NCBI RefSeq assembly: GCF_021412585.1
Contig: NZ_JAKCMI010000021.1
Location: 62,001 to 126,000 of the forward strand
Reading direction: 5' to 3'
DNA: 64,000 bases
Origin: Halomonas alkalisoli
GTDB lineage: Bacteria; Pseudomonadota; Gammaproteobacteria; Pseudomonadales; Halomonadaceae
Under the pieces are notes generated by a model. The model ran no database searches and was not told the DNA's origin. It was given only the letters and a program-made list of their open reading frames with translations. Position numbers and translations under genes: made by a program. Below are positions 10,621 through 18,685 of the stretch, piece after piece. Position 1 is the stretch's first letter; every line of letters starts with the position of its first letter.

Positions 10621-11310
10621 ATGCCGCGTTCGGCCCTGATCATCCTCGCTTCTCTTGCGGTCCTCGTCCCGCTGGGGCTGCTGTGGCAATGGCTGGCTGC
10701 ACGCGACCTGTTCGATGCCAACACCCTGTTCGCCCTGCTGCAGGGTTCGCTGGCCTGGCGCGACCGGCCCTGGGCCGGCGCCGTGGTGGTCGCGGTCTTC
10801 GTGGCCGCCTCACTGGTGCTTTTCCCGCTCAGCGTGCTGGTGGTACTGGCGGGCCTGGTCTTCGGCCCGGTGTGGGGGTTCGTCTATTCGTTCATCGGTA
10901 CGCTCCTGGGTGCGATTGCCACATTCTGGCTGGGGCGCTGGCTGGGGCGCGACGCCCTGCTGCTCTACGGCGGAAAGCGGCTGCTAGGGCTTTCGCGATA
11001 CCTGGCCGGGCGCGGCGTGCGCACCATAACCCTGCTCAACCTCTTGCCCCTGGCGCCGTACACGCTGACCAACCTGCTCGCCGGCGCCTTTCACATCCGT
11101 TTTCGCGACTACCTGCTGGGCACCCTGATCGGTGCCACGCCAGGGCTGGCCGGCATCATCCTGCTCAGCAGCCAGCTCGGCACGCTGCTCTCCGCCGAGG
11201 ATCGTCATGAGCTCGCCTGGGCGGGCGCTGGCATCATCGCGGGCCTGGCCTTGCTGTACGGTCTCAAGCGCTATGCCGATGCCCGCCAACGGCGCCGACA
11301 CCGAGGCTGA
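10621..11310 (+). CDS. TVP38/TMEM64 (VTT, DedA-like) membrane protein
   Basis: A 229-residue inner-membrane protein with about five to six hydrophobic segments. The VTT core is seen in FPLSVLVVLAGLVFGPVWG (about residues 65-85) and in the later LLPLAPYTLTNLLAGAFHI, with a basic C-terminal tail. Proteins of this superfamily are linked to membrane homeostasis and lipid transport; no substrate can be assigned. It follows the LacI gene by 81 bp on the same strand and converges with the LysR gene, with only 12 bp between the stops. Confidence 0.85.
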   Translation: MPRSALIILASLAVLVPLGLLWQWLAARDLFDANTLFALLQGSLAWRDRPWAGAVVVAVFVAASLVLFPLSVLVVLAGLVFGPVWGFVYSFIGTLLGAIATFWLGRWLGRDALLLYGGKRLLGLSRYLAGRGVRTITLLNLLPLAPYTLTNLLAGAFHIRFRDYLLGTLIGATPGLAGIILLSSQLGTLLSAEDRHELAWAGAGIIAGLALLYGLKRYADARQRRRHRG

Positions 11311-11322
11311 ACCCACCGGCCA

Positions 11323-12243
11323 TCAGGCTCCGCCCGCCATCGCCGGCACCCTCCCCGGCATCTCCCGTTCGAGGAAGTCGACGAAGGCGCGAATGCGCGC
11401 AGGAACATGCCGCCGTTGCTGATAGACGGCATGAAAATCGGCCCGCACCCCTCGCCACTCGGGGAGCAGCTCGATCAGGGCACCCCTTGCCAGGTGCTCG
11501 TGCACGTCCCACCAGGAGCGCAGTGCGATCCCATGACCATCCAGCGCCAGCCCCACGATCACCTCGCCATCATTGCTGGCCAGCGGCCCCGCCACCTTGA
11601 CCGCCTGCTCGACATCGCCACCGCGGTGGCAGAACCGCCACACCGCGTAGTCGCTCTCGTTTTCGCGCAGGACCAGGCAGGGGTGAGCCGTCAGGTCGTT
11701 CAACGAGGCAAGCGGCGCCATGCGCGACACATAGGCGGGTGCGGCACAAAGCACCCGGCGGTTGACGAGGATACGCCGAGCTACCAGGCGCGAATCGGGT
11801 GGCTCGCCCACGCGTATGCCGATATCGAACCCCTGGTCGCCGAGGCTCAGCGGATAATTGCTCAGCTCGAGCACACCCTCGACGCCGGGGTGCCGGGTGC
11901 AGAAGGCCGAGAGCAGCGGTGCCACGTGGTGGCGGCCGAAGCCGAAGGTGGCGTTGACCCGCAGCGGCCCGGACAGCGCCGCCTGTTGCTCGCCCAGGGC
12001 CTCTTCCAGCTCGGCAAGCTCCTCCAGGATTGCCGCCCCCCGCGCCAGGTAGCGCTCTCCCTCGGCGGTCAGCGTCAGCCTGCGCGTGGTGCGGCTGGCC
12101 AGCTCCACGCCGAGACGCGCCTCCAGCACCTTGAGGCGCTTGCTGACCGCCGACAACGACAGCCCCAGCTCCCTGGCCGTGGCGGTAAGGCTACCGGCGC
12201 GGGCCAGCTGCCGAAAGAAGGCGAGATCGTCGAGCTGCGTCAT
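11323..12243 (-). CDS. LysR-family transcriptional regulator
   Basis: A 306-residue LysR protein. The N-terminal winged HTH reads FRQLARAGSLTATARELGLS followed by SAVSKRLKVLE, and the C-terminal effector domain begins near residue 90. It resembles the DsdC/AaeR-like subgroup of 'LysR substrate-binding' proteins. It is divergent from the hydrolase and tartrate dehydrogenase genes (127 bp between starts), which it probably controls. The ATG at 12243 is the only good start; there is a palindrome 21-31 bp upstream of it. Confidence 0.92.
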   Translation of the reverse strand: MTQLDDLAFFRQLARAGSLTATARELGLSLSAVSKRLKVLEARLGVELASRTTRRLTLTAEGERYLARGAAILEELAELEEALGEQQAALSGPLRVNATFGFGRHHVAPLLSAFCTRHPGVEGVLELSNYPLSLGDQGFDIGIRVGEPPDSRLVARRILVNRRVLCAAPAYVSRMAPLASLNDLTAHPCLVLRENESDYAVWRFCHRGGDVEQAVKVAGPLASNDGEVIVGLALDGHGIALRSWWDVHEHLARGALIELLPEWRGVRADFHAVYQQRRHVPARIRAFVDFLEREMPGRVPAMAGGA

Positions 12244-12264
12244 GCTTTCTACACCTCAGTTCAA

Positions 12265-12274
12265 CAATATATTG
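12265..12274. promoter_or_regulatory. AT-rich palindrome in the divergent LysR/hydrolase promoter region
   Basis: CAATATATTG is a perfect 10-bp palindrome in an AT-rich patch of otherwise GC-rich DNA between two divergent starts. This fits a LysR binding site or an overlapping promoter; no direct support beyond position and symmetry. Confidence 0.4.
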
Positions 12275-12369
12275 CCATTGAGCCTGATTATCACCTTCCT
12301 GCCAATGACTACACTGTCCTCACCATCCTGAATCGTGTTCGCATGAATCGGTCAGACAGGAGCACCGCC

Positions 12370-13251
12370 ATGTTCGAGGAGTATCGATCATTCTCGATCG
12401 ACAATAACGGTATCCGCATACCCGGCCTCATCGGCGGCTCGGGACCACCGTTGTTGCTGCTTCACGGCCACCCCCAGACCCATCTGATCTGGCATCGCCT
12501 GGCCGAGTCGCTGGCACGCCACTTCACGGTGGTGGCAACCGATCTGCGTGGCTACGGCGATGCCTCCAAGCCTCCCGGCGAGCCGGGTCACGCCAACTAC
12601 AGCAAACGGGCCATGGCCGCCGACCAGGTCGCGGTAATGCACGAACTGGGCTTCGAACGCTTCCTGCTCTGTGGCCACGACCGGGGCGGACGGGTGGCCC
12701 ACCGCCTGGCCATGGACCACCCTGAGGCGGTGGAGAAGCTGATGCTGCTGGATATCGCTCCCACCCTGGCAATGTACGAGAAGACCGATCGTACCTTCGC
12801 CACCGCCTACTTCCACTGGTTCTTCCTGATCCAGCCGGCACCATTGCCGGAAACACTGATCGAGGCATCCCCGGCCGACTACATCACACGCACCATGGGC
12901 GGACGTCACGCCAACCTCGATGCCTTCGACCCGGCCGCCATCGTCGAGTACCAGCGTTGCCTGGCCCAGCCAGGAGCCGCCCATGCACTGTGCGAGGACT
13001 ATCGCGCCTCGAATACCATCGACCTGGAACACGACAGCGCCGACCGCGAGGCCGGGCGCCGCATCGCCTGCCCCTTGAGTGTGCTATGGGGGCAGCACGG
13101 CATCATCGAGCGCTGTTTCGACCCGCTGGCGGAGTGGCGTGCCGTCGCCGAGCGGGTCGACGGCGAGGCCCTGCCCTGTGGCCACTACATTCCCGAGGAA
13201 GCGCCGAGTGCGCTGCACGACCATATCCTTCAATTCATGAAAACGGCATGA
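12370..13251 (+). CDS. Alpha/beta hydrolase, haloacetate dehalogenase-like
   Basis: A 293-residue alpha/beta hydrolase. The oxyanion-hole motif is LLLLHGHPQT (residues 34-43). The nucleophile elbow is CGHDRGGRVAHRLA, with Asp as nucleophile, as in haloacetate/fluoroacetate dehalogenases and epoxide hydrolases. The cap has YFHWFFLIQPAPLPE, matching the His-Trp halide-binding pair of fluoroacetate dehalogenases. The catalytic histidine is in GHYIPEEAP near the C terminus. The start at 12370 was chosen because the hydrolase fold begins there; the open frame reads far upstream through the LysR gene. It is followed after 10 bp by a tartrate dehydrogenase gene, so the real substrate may be a C4 compound rather than haloacetate. 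Confidence 0.85.
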   Translation: MFEEYRSFSIDNNGIRIPGLIGGSGPPLLLLHGHPQTHLIWHRLAESLARHFTVVATDLRGYGDASKPPGEPGHANYSKRAMAADQVAVMHELGFERFLLCGHDRGGRVAHRLAMDHPEAVEKLMLLDIAPTLAMYEKTDRTFATAYFHWFFLIQPAPLPETLIEASPADYITRTMGGRHANLDAFDPAAIVEYQRCLAQPGAAHALCEDYRASNTIDLEHDSADREAGRRIACPLSVLWGQHGIIERCFDPLAEWRAVAERVDGEALPCGHYIPEEAPSALHDHILQFMKTA

Positions 13252-13261
13252 GGAACTGACC

Positions 13262-14335
13262 ATGACCCATCGTATCGCCGTCATCCCCGGTGATGGCATC
13301 GGCACCGAAGTGATGCCCGAAGGCCTGCGCGCCCTGGAAGCCGCCGCCAAGAAATTCGGCATCGACCTGGCTTTCGAGCATTTCGATTTCGCCTGCTGCA
13401 ACTACTACGCGAAGCACGGCCAGATGATGCCCGACGACTGGTTCGACCAGCTCAAGGATTTCGACGCCATCTTCTACGGCGCCGTGGGCTGGCCTGACAC
13501 CGTACCGGACCATGTCTCTCTCTGGGGGTCGCTGCTGCAGTTCCGCCGTCAGTTCGACCAGTACATCAACCTGCGCCCCTGCAAGCTGCTGCCCGGTATC
13601 AAGAGTCCCCTTGCCGACCGCAACCCCGGCGACATCGACTTCTACGTGGTGCGCGAGAACACCGAGGGCGAGTACTCCAGCGTCGGCGGCAAGATGTTCG
13701 AGGGCACCGACCGTGAGGTGGTGATCCAGGAGACGGTGATGAGCCGCCACGGCGTCGACCGGGTGCTGAAGTACGCCTTCGACCTGGCCCAGAGCCGCCC
13801 GCGGAAGAAGCTCACCTCGGCCACCAAGTCCAACGGCATCGCCATCACCATGCCCTGGTGGGACGAACGCGTGGAGGCCATGTCCAGCAACTATTCGGAC
13901 GTCAGCGTCGACAAGTTTCACATCGATATCCTGACCGCCAATTTCGTCCTGCATCCCGACTGGTTCGACGTGGTGGTGGGCAGCAACCTGTTCGGCGACA
14001 TCCTCTCCGACCTGGGCCCAGCCTGCACCGGCACCATCGGCGTGGCCCCCTCGGCCAACATCAACCCGGAAGGCAAGTTCCCCAGCCTGTTCGAACCGGT
14101 CCACGGCAGTGCACCGGACATCGCCGGCAAGGGTATCGCCAACCCCATCGGCCAGATCTGGTCCGGGGCGATGATGCTCGAGCACTTGGGCCACGCCGAG
14201 GCCGCCAAGGCCATCGTCGATGCCTTCGAAGCGGTACTGGCCGAAGGCGACGCCAGCCTGCTGACCCCTGATATCCGCGGCCAGGGAACCACGGAGACCC
14301 TGGGCCAGGCCATTGCCCAGCGCTTGGCTGAATGA
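13262..14335 (+). CDS. Tartrate dehydrogenase/D-malate dehydrogenase (decarboxylating), TtuC family
   Basis: A 357-residue member of the isopropylmalate/isocitrate dehydrogenase family. Visible motifs are IAVIPGDGIGTEVMPEG at the N terminus, the substrate loop INLRPCKLLPG, YVVRENTEGEYSS, and the NAD/metal region GSNLFGDILSDLGP followed by FEPVHGSAPDIAGKG. Tartrate dehydrogenases of this type also act on D-malate and related 2-hydroxy acids, using Mn2+ and NAD+. It is co-oriented with the hydrolase (10-bp gap, GAGGAA site). TtuC and DmlA cannot be separated by sequence inspection. Confidence 0.9.
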   Translation: MTHRIAVIPGDGIGTEVMPEGLRALEAAAKKFGIDLAFEHFDFACCNYYAKHGQMMPDDWFDQLKDFDAIFYGAVGWPDTVPDHVSLWGSLLQFRRQFDQYINLRPCKLLPGIKSPLADRNPGDIDFYVVRENTEGEYSSVGGKMFEGTDREVVIQETVMSRHGVDRVLKYAFDLAQSRPRKKLTSATKSNGIAITMPWWDERVEAMSSNYSDVSVDKFHIDILTANFVLHPDWFDVVVGSNLFGDILSDLGPACTGTIGVAPSANINPEGKFPSLFEPVHGSAPDIAGKGIANPIGQIWSGAMMLEHLGHAEAAKAIVDAFEAVLAEGDASLLTPDIRGQGTTETLGQAIAQRLAE

Positions 14336-14348
14336 CCACTGACCTTAG

Positions 14349-14362
14349 TTGATCTGCATCAA
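14349..14362. promoter_or_regulatory. Perfect FNR/Anr (Crp-Fnr family) box
   Basis: TTGATCTGCATCAA matches the FNR/Anr consensus TTGAT-N4-ATCAA at all ten defined positions and is a near-complete palindrome. It lies 13 bp after the tartrate dehydrogenase stop and 185 bp before the YHS-domain gene. A class II promoter centred 41.5 bp downstream would start near 14,397. This suggests oxygen- or NO-responsive control of the YHS protein and possibly the hemerythrin. Confidence 0.8.
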
Positions 14363-14547
14363 CTTGACGCGGAAAACGGGAGGCGGCGGTCGAGCAGCTC
14401 CGCCTCTCCTTGATCGTGACAGTGCACTCGCTGCAATGGGATGTGGCCGAGGGCCGGGCCGAAACCAGCCAACCAACATCGCCTGTAAGGCTATGGGCCA
14501 TTTCCCGACAGACACCTCGTGAACGATTTATCGCGAGGAGGCGAATC

Positions 14548-14994
14548 ATGAAGCGTACAGGTTGGTGGATGGCAGCGACCCTGATGATCGGCGTGGCTTG
14601 GTCCATGGGGGCTCTCGCCGAGGGGCGCATCTTTACCCGCGATGGCCTGGCCATCGGCGGCACGGATCCGGTGGCTTATTTCACCCAGGGTAAGCCGATC
14701 CAGGGTTCGCCCGGCTATCAGTTAGAGTGGCGTAATGCCACCTGGCAGTTCGTGTCGGCAGAGCATCGTGACCGATTCCAGGCGGCCCCCGAGACCTATG
14801 CACCGCAGTACGGTGGCTGGTGCGCCTGGGCGGCGGCACGCGGTGAGGCCGCAGCAACCATTCCCGAGGCGTGGAAAATCGTCGACGACAAGCTCTATCT
14901 GAACTATAACCGACGGATCCAGCGACGCTGGGAGAGCGACATTCCCGGCAACATCGAGGCGGCCGATGAGCACTGGCCGAATATCTTCCAGTAG
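14548..14994 (+). CDS. Secreted YHS-domain protein
   Basis: A 148-residue protein with a Sec signal peptide (about residues 1-25, ending GALA-EG). The YHS domain follows: GLAIGGTDPVAYFTQGKPIQ, the WRNATWQFVSAEHRDRF strand-helix, then APQYGGWCAWAAARG. YHS domains are often attached to metal or redox proteins; this family is common in Proteobacteria but has no firm biochemical role. The ATG at 14548 follows a strong CGAGGAGG site; the open frame begins earlier but would destroy the signal peptide. An FNR box upstream suggests expression under low oxygen. Confidence 0.85.
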   Translation: MKRTGWWMAATLMIGVAWSMGALAEGRIFTRDGLAIGGTDPVAYFTQGKPIQGSPGYQLEWRNATWQFVSAEHRDRFQAAPETYAPQYGGWCAWAAARGEAAATIPEAWKIVDDKLYLNYNRRIQRRWESDIPGNIEAADEHWPNIFQ

Positions 14995-15016
14995 TGCCCC
15001 GAGCTGAGCCGCGCGG

Positions 15017-15100
15017 CTTCGCCGGTAAAGGCATTTGCCAACCCCACCGGCCAGGGCTGATCCGGGCCATGATGCTTGAGCAGCTGGGACAGGCGATTGT
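15017..15100 (+). pseudogene. Remnant of a second tartrate/isopropylmalate-type dehydrogenase gene
   Basis: This stretch is close in sequence to the 3' part of the tartrate dehydrogenase gene around 14,120-14,203. The segments encoding AGKG, ANPIGQ and MMLEHLG are still recognisable as AGKG, ANPTGQ and MMLEQLG. The reading is broken: an extra base after the GKG codons, a TGA where the intact gene has the Trp codon after GQI, and a one-base loss before the two Met codons. Nothing else of the gene remains, so it is a short decayed duplicate lying between the YHS and hemerythrin genes. Confidence 0.8.
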
Positions 15101-15140
15101 AGGGTGACGGTGATCGCCCCTCCATGACAGGAGAAAATCC

Positions 15141-15581
15141 ATGACAATCTTCGAGGCACTGCGACAAGACCACGATATTCAACGCGATCTGCTCGCCCGC
15201 CTGATGGAGACACAGGGCGACAGCGAGGAACGGCATGCGCTGTACCGCCAGGTACGCGACGAATTGAAGCATCACGCCGCCGCCGAGGAGCGAGCCCTCT
15301 ACATCCCCATGATGGCCATCGACCTGACCCAGGAGAAAGCACGGCACAGCGTGGCGGAACACCACGAAATCGACGAGATGATCGAAACGCTGGATGCCAC
15401 CGACTACGCCTCCCCGGGCTGGCTGGCCAACGCCAAGAAGCTGAACCACCTGGTGCTGCATCACCTCGATGAAGAAGAACAGGAAGTCTTCCAGCTAGCC
15501 GGGCGCGGCCTGGCCAGCGAGCAGAAGACAGCGCTGGCCGATGACTATCTCGAGGAAATGGCCAGGCAACGTAGTGCATGA
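15141..15581 (+). CDS. Hemerythrin HHE-domain protein
   Basis: A 146-residue all-helical protein with the spaced histidines and carboxylates of a di-iron hemerythrin: LRQDHDIQ (residue 11), ELKHHAAAEERALY (about 50), AEHHEIDEM (about 75) and LVLHHLDEEEQEVF (about 113). Such proteins bind O2 or NO, or protect iron-sulphur clusters, in the cytoplasm. An ACAGGAG site precedes the ATG. It lies downstream of the FNR box and YHS gene with the dehydrogenase remnant between, so shared low-oxygen or NO control is possible but not shown. Confidence 0.92.
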   Translation: MTIFEALRQDHDIQRDLLARLMETQGDSEERHALYRQVRDELKHHAAAEERALYIPMMAIDLTQEKARHSVAEHHEIDEMIETLDATDYASPGWLANAKKLNHLVLHHLDEEEQEVFQLAGRGLASEQKTALADDYLEEMARQRSA

Positions 15582-15782
15582 CGTTCATGCGGCCCGGCCG
15601 ACGGCGCCTCGGCAACCCCTCGTCGTACCAGTGACGCATGAGAACACCCCGAAGGCTGGATTGGATGTCCAGATGTCGGGCTGCTGCTGAAAACGGAATA
15701 TGTCAGCCATGGCTGATAACTACAGCGCAGGAAGCATCTGCGTGGAGGAAAGTGAACGTTTTGTCCTCTCCGTTCGAATTCG

Positions 15783-16679
15783 TCAATTCATGACACGCCA
15801 GACCCCTTCGAGAATGCGCACCTTGCCTGCGGCGAGATTGTCACGCAGGTTACGCCCCATGATGGGAAACACCTCCCCGAAAATCTGCTCCGGCCCCGGC
15901 AATCCGTGGCCCTTCTCGAGCGCGTCATCAAGGCGACTCTCACGTCGGCTGCGCACCTGTCGCCAGGCCAGGGCCGCATCAGTTACATCATCCACCCTCA
16001 GCGGCTCGAAGCCGGATAGCGCCATGGCGCGCTCGAGCTGCTCCCGACTGCGCAGATGGCTGGTGGCAGGCGTACGTGCCCAGGGAACCGGAAGTGCCAG
16101 CGGCTCGGGGTTGTCACCGGCAACGACCTCATGCAACAGCACGCATCCACCAGGCGCCAGCAGGCGCTGCCACTCCGCCAGCACCCGCGGTACGTGCGGC
16201 ATGTTCATCAGCGCATGCTGGCACCACACCCGGTCGACGCTGTCCGGGGCCAGGGGCACACTGGCGGCATCGGCACACAGGAAGCGGGTACGATCGGTCA
16301 GGCCGGTTGCCGCGCTGAGCCAGCTCGCCACTTCCACGAAGGCCGCCGTAATGTCGACACCCACCACGTTGCAGCCGTACTCGGCGGCCAGCAGACGGCC
16401 GGCGCCGCCGGTGCCACAGCCGACGTCGAGCACCCGTTCACCGCCTTGCAGCTCTCCCATCGCCGCCAGGGAGCGGCTTGCCCGGCGCCCGCCAAGATGG
16501 AGCTGGTCGATGCCGGCCACCTCATCGACACTCAGATGGTCAGGGTCGCAACCGGCATCAACAAAGGCGTTGCGCAGCCGAGCCAGCAGGCTCCCACCTT
16601 CGCTCGTGGTCGCGGCATCGTAATGCGCATTGAGCCACCGGACATGATCCGGGGAGTTGTCACCGTGAGCGGTTGGCAT
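15783..16679 (-). CDS. Class I SAM-dependent methyltransferase
   Basis: A 298-residue methyltransferase with motif I VLDVGCGTGGAGRLLA (about residues 90-105), an acidic loop VVGVDIT, and the post-I/motif II region CADAASVPLAPDSVDRVWC. The segment DQLHLGGRRASRSLA just before motif I and the overall length resemble sarcosine/dimethylglycine-type N-methyltransferases and UbiE-like enzymes, so a small amine is a possible acceptor. The ATG at 16679 has a GCGAGGAG site; the open frame reads further upstream through the divergent promoter. The neighbouring divergent gene is a lipocalin; no functional link is evident. Confidence 0.8.
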   Translation of the reverse strand: MPTAHGDNSPDHVRWLNAHYDAATTSEGGSLLARLRNAFVDAGCDPDHLSVDEVAGIDQLHLGGRRASRSLAAMGELQGGERVLDVGCGTGGAGRLLAAEYGCNVVGVDITAAFVEVASWLSAATGLTDRTRFLCADAASVPLAPDSVDRVWCQHALMNMPHVPRVLAEWQRLLAPGGCVLLHEVVAGDNPEPLALPVPWARTPATSHLRSREQLERAMALSGFEPLRVDDVTDAALAWRQVRSRRESRLDDALEKGHGLPGPEQIFGEVFPIMGRNLRDNLAAGKVRILEGVWRVMN

Positions 16680-16780
16680 GGCAGGCTCCTCGCCTTCAGG
16701 ATTGAATGGTGCCAGCTTAGGCCTCGTTGGCGCCCATCCCCATTGGCCAAAGGTCTGCACGCCCCTCGACAGGAGAACCC

Positions 16781-17326
16781 ATGAGCCCACGCATCGCCAG
16801 GATCGCCGCCCTCTCCATTAGCCTGATGCTGAGCGCATGTACCGGAACCCCCAAGGGCACGCAGCCGGTCACCGGCTTCGAACTCGAACGCTACCTCGGC
16901 CAATGGTATGAGGTTGCCCGCTTCGACCACTCCTTCGAGCGCGGACTGGACTGCGTCACCGCCGACTACTCCCTGCGCGATGACGGCGGCGTGCGGGTCA
17001 TCAACCGCGGCGTGAACCTGGAAACCGGCGAGGAGAACGAGGCGGAGGGACGCGCCTACTTCGTCAGGGACGAGCGCGTGGCCCATCTCAAGGTGAGCTT
17101 CTTCGGGCCCTTCTATGGTGGCTACAACGTGCTGGCGCTCGACGACGAGTATCGCTGGGCACTGGTATCGGGCCCTACCCGCGACTACCTGTGGGTTCTT
17201 GCCCGCGAACCCGAACTCGACCCGACCGTTTACCGTGCGCTGGTCGAAGATGCCGAACGCATGGCCTTCCCCGTGGATGAGCTGATCGAGGTTGAGCAGG
17301 GCGATGCCTGCAACGACTGGCGGTAG
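16781..17326 (+). CDS. blc: Outer-membrane lipocalin (Blc family)
   Basis: A 181-residue lipoprotein. The signal peptide ends in the lipobox LSAC (Cys about residue 20). The lipocalin signature GQWYEVARFDHSFERGL follows near residue 38, with strand motifs YFVRDERVAHLKVSFFGPFYGGYNVLALD and the C-terminal SGPTRDYLWVLAR. Bacterial lipocalins bind lipids or hydrophobic ligands in the outer membrane. The ATG at 16781 follows a CAGGAG site; the open frame extends 18 residues upstream but would hide the signal peptide. Confidence 0.93.
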   Translation: MSPRIARIAALSISLMLSACTGTPKGTQPVTGFELERYLGQWYEVARFDHSFERGLDCVTADYSLRDDGGVRVINRGVNLETGEENEAEGRAYFVRDERVAHLKVSFFGPFYGGYNVLALDDEYRWALVSGPTRDYLWVLAREPELDPTVYRALVEDAERMAFPVDELIEVEQGDACNDWR

Positions 17327-17438
17327 CCCCAGTTTCAATATCGCACCCGGGCTTTCACCAGCCCGACGCCGGGGCTTGTGGGGAACGTTCATCAACGGGA
17401 AGGTAGCTCAGAATTCACGACACGATCAGGGCAGGGCC

Positions 17439-18425
17439 ATGCTGGCGGAATGGATCGAGCTGAGTCTGGAGGGGACGGCACCCACCGAGCGTACAGGACG
17501 CATGGCGGGTGGACGTTTTCTGATTCATGCCCCGGGCATACTCGAGCTGATTCCCGATTCGGCTGGCAAAGACGCCCAGGCCTGCGTTCTCTCCGCGGGC
17601 ATCCACGGCAACGAGACCGCTCCCATCGAGCTGCTGGGCCGCTGCTTGGCCCGACTCGAGGCGCGGCTTCTCGCAGTGGGCGCACCGGTGCTGGTGATTC
17701 TGGGCAACCTGGCATCGATTCGTAGCGGCAAGCGCTATGTGGAAACCAATCTCAACAGGCTGTTTCGTCGAGAGTTGGACGAAGAGGGCAGGGAACCCGA
17801 GCGAGCACGGGAGCTGATGCGCGCCGTCGATGGTTTCTTCGCGCGCCATGCACAGCTGCCCCGACTGCACTACGACTTGCATACGGCGATTCGTGACAGC
17901 CGTTATCCACGTTTCGTGGTCGAGCCTTTCGGCGAGACGCCCACCCGGGCCGAGCAATGGACATGGCTTGCCGGGGCGGATATCCAGGCGGCACTGCATC
18001 AGCACCGCCACAGCTGGACCTTCTCCCACTACTCGAAGCATTATCACCAGGCCCAGGCCTTCACCCTGGAGCTGGGGCGCGCCCTGCCCTTCGGTCACAA
18101 CGACCTGGCGGCCCTCGCCCCGATGGGCCGGCTGCTGGAAGACCTGATTGCGGGACGAAAGCCAGCCCAGGCGCCGGCGTCGCAGATGGCCTTCTTCCGG
18201 GTCGCCCATGAGCTGATGCGGGAATCCGAGTCGTTCCGGCTCTGCTTTGCCGACGATACGCCCAATTTCACCGAGTTCCCCCCCGGCACACGACTGGCCG
18301 AGGACGACAAGGCAGGGCCCTTCATCGTCGGAGAGACCCCTCTGAGCGTGGTATTTCCCAATGCCCAGGTCGAGCTGGGGGCCCGGGCAGCACTGCTGGC
18401 GACCCGGGCCGAGCAGCCTGTCTGA
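17439..18425 (+). CDS. astE: Succinylglutamate desuccinylase AstE-like zinc hydrolase
   Basis: A 328-residue M14-like zinc carboxypeptidase-fold protein. The zinc motif HGNE (in SAGIHGNETAPIELLGR, about residue 57) and the third ligand His in LHYDLHTAIR (about residue 148) are present. The catalytic-Glu region FTLELGRALPFG lies near residue 205. AstE releases succinate from N-succinylglutamate at the end of the AST arginine pathway. None of astC, A, D or B is in the window, but a basic amino-acid importer follows, which fits an arginine link. The start at 17439 puts the family N terminus MLAEWIELSL first. Confidence 0.88.
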   Translation: MLAEWIELSLEGTAPTERTGRMAGGRFLIHAPGILELIPDSAGKDAQACVLSAGIHGNETAPIELLGRCLARLEARLLAVGAPVLVILGNLASIRSGKRYVETNLNRLFRRELDEEGREPERARELMRAVDGFFARHAQLPRLHYDLHTAIRDSRYPRFVVEPFGETPTRAEQWTWLAGADIQAALHQHRHSWTFSHYSKHYHQAQAFTLELGRALPFGHNDLAALAPMGRLLEDLIAGRKPAQAPASQMAFFRVAHELMRESESFRLCFADDTPNFTEFPPGTRLAEDDKAGPFIVGETPLSVVFPNAQVELGARAALLATRAEQPV

Positions 18426-18478
18426 ACGAGCGTCGCAACCCAAGGCATCGGAGCCAAATTCCCCTATTCACGATATCA

Positions 18479-18506
18479 TTGACAGTAAAAATAACGGCTA
18501 TACAAC
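18479..18506 (+). promoter_or_regulatory. Candidate sigma-70 promoter for the amino-acid ABC operon
   Basis: In an AT-rich patch of the 260-bp gap before the ABC transporter, a perfect TTGACA (18479-18484) is followed after 16 bases by TACAAC (18501-18506), which matches the -10 consensus at four of six positions. The remaining gap holds only a weak 27-codon frame and no clear structure. Confidence 0.4.
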
Positions 18507-18685
18507 AATAATCTGGAGCAATCTGATGACAAAGCGCACCGACCCATACAGCCAAGGTCGAATGGCACCCACCCCCGACCAGCCTGGTCAAAGCATCCTG
18601 GCCTGTTAGAATCGCCCCTTTTTCATGCCTGCACGCTTAACCGGCCCGTCGCTGCTGGCGACCCGTCCCGACCTGGAGTCCACCC

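Noticed and set aside
11407..12369. Long upstream extension of the hydrolase reading frame
   Set aside because: It runs antisense through the LysR gene; the hydrolase fold starts at 12,370, so the extension is a shadow frame of high-GC DNA.
17325..17376. Nested stem-loop between lipocalin and AstE genes
   Set aside because: Arms are only six bases and imperfectly placed; too weak to call a terminator.
18526..18609. A 27-codon frame (MTKRTDPYSQGRM...) before the amino-acid ABC operon
   Set aside because: A GGAG lies upstream, but there is no attenuator, family resemblance or codon signal. A leader peptide cannot be supported.
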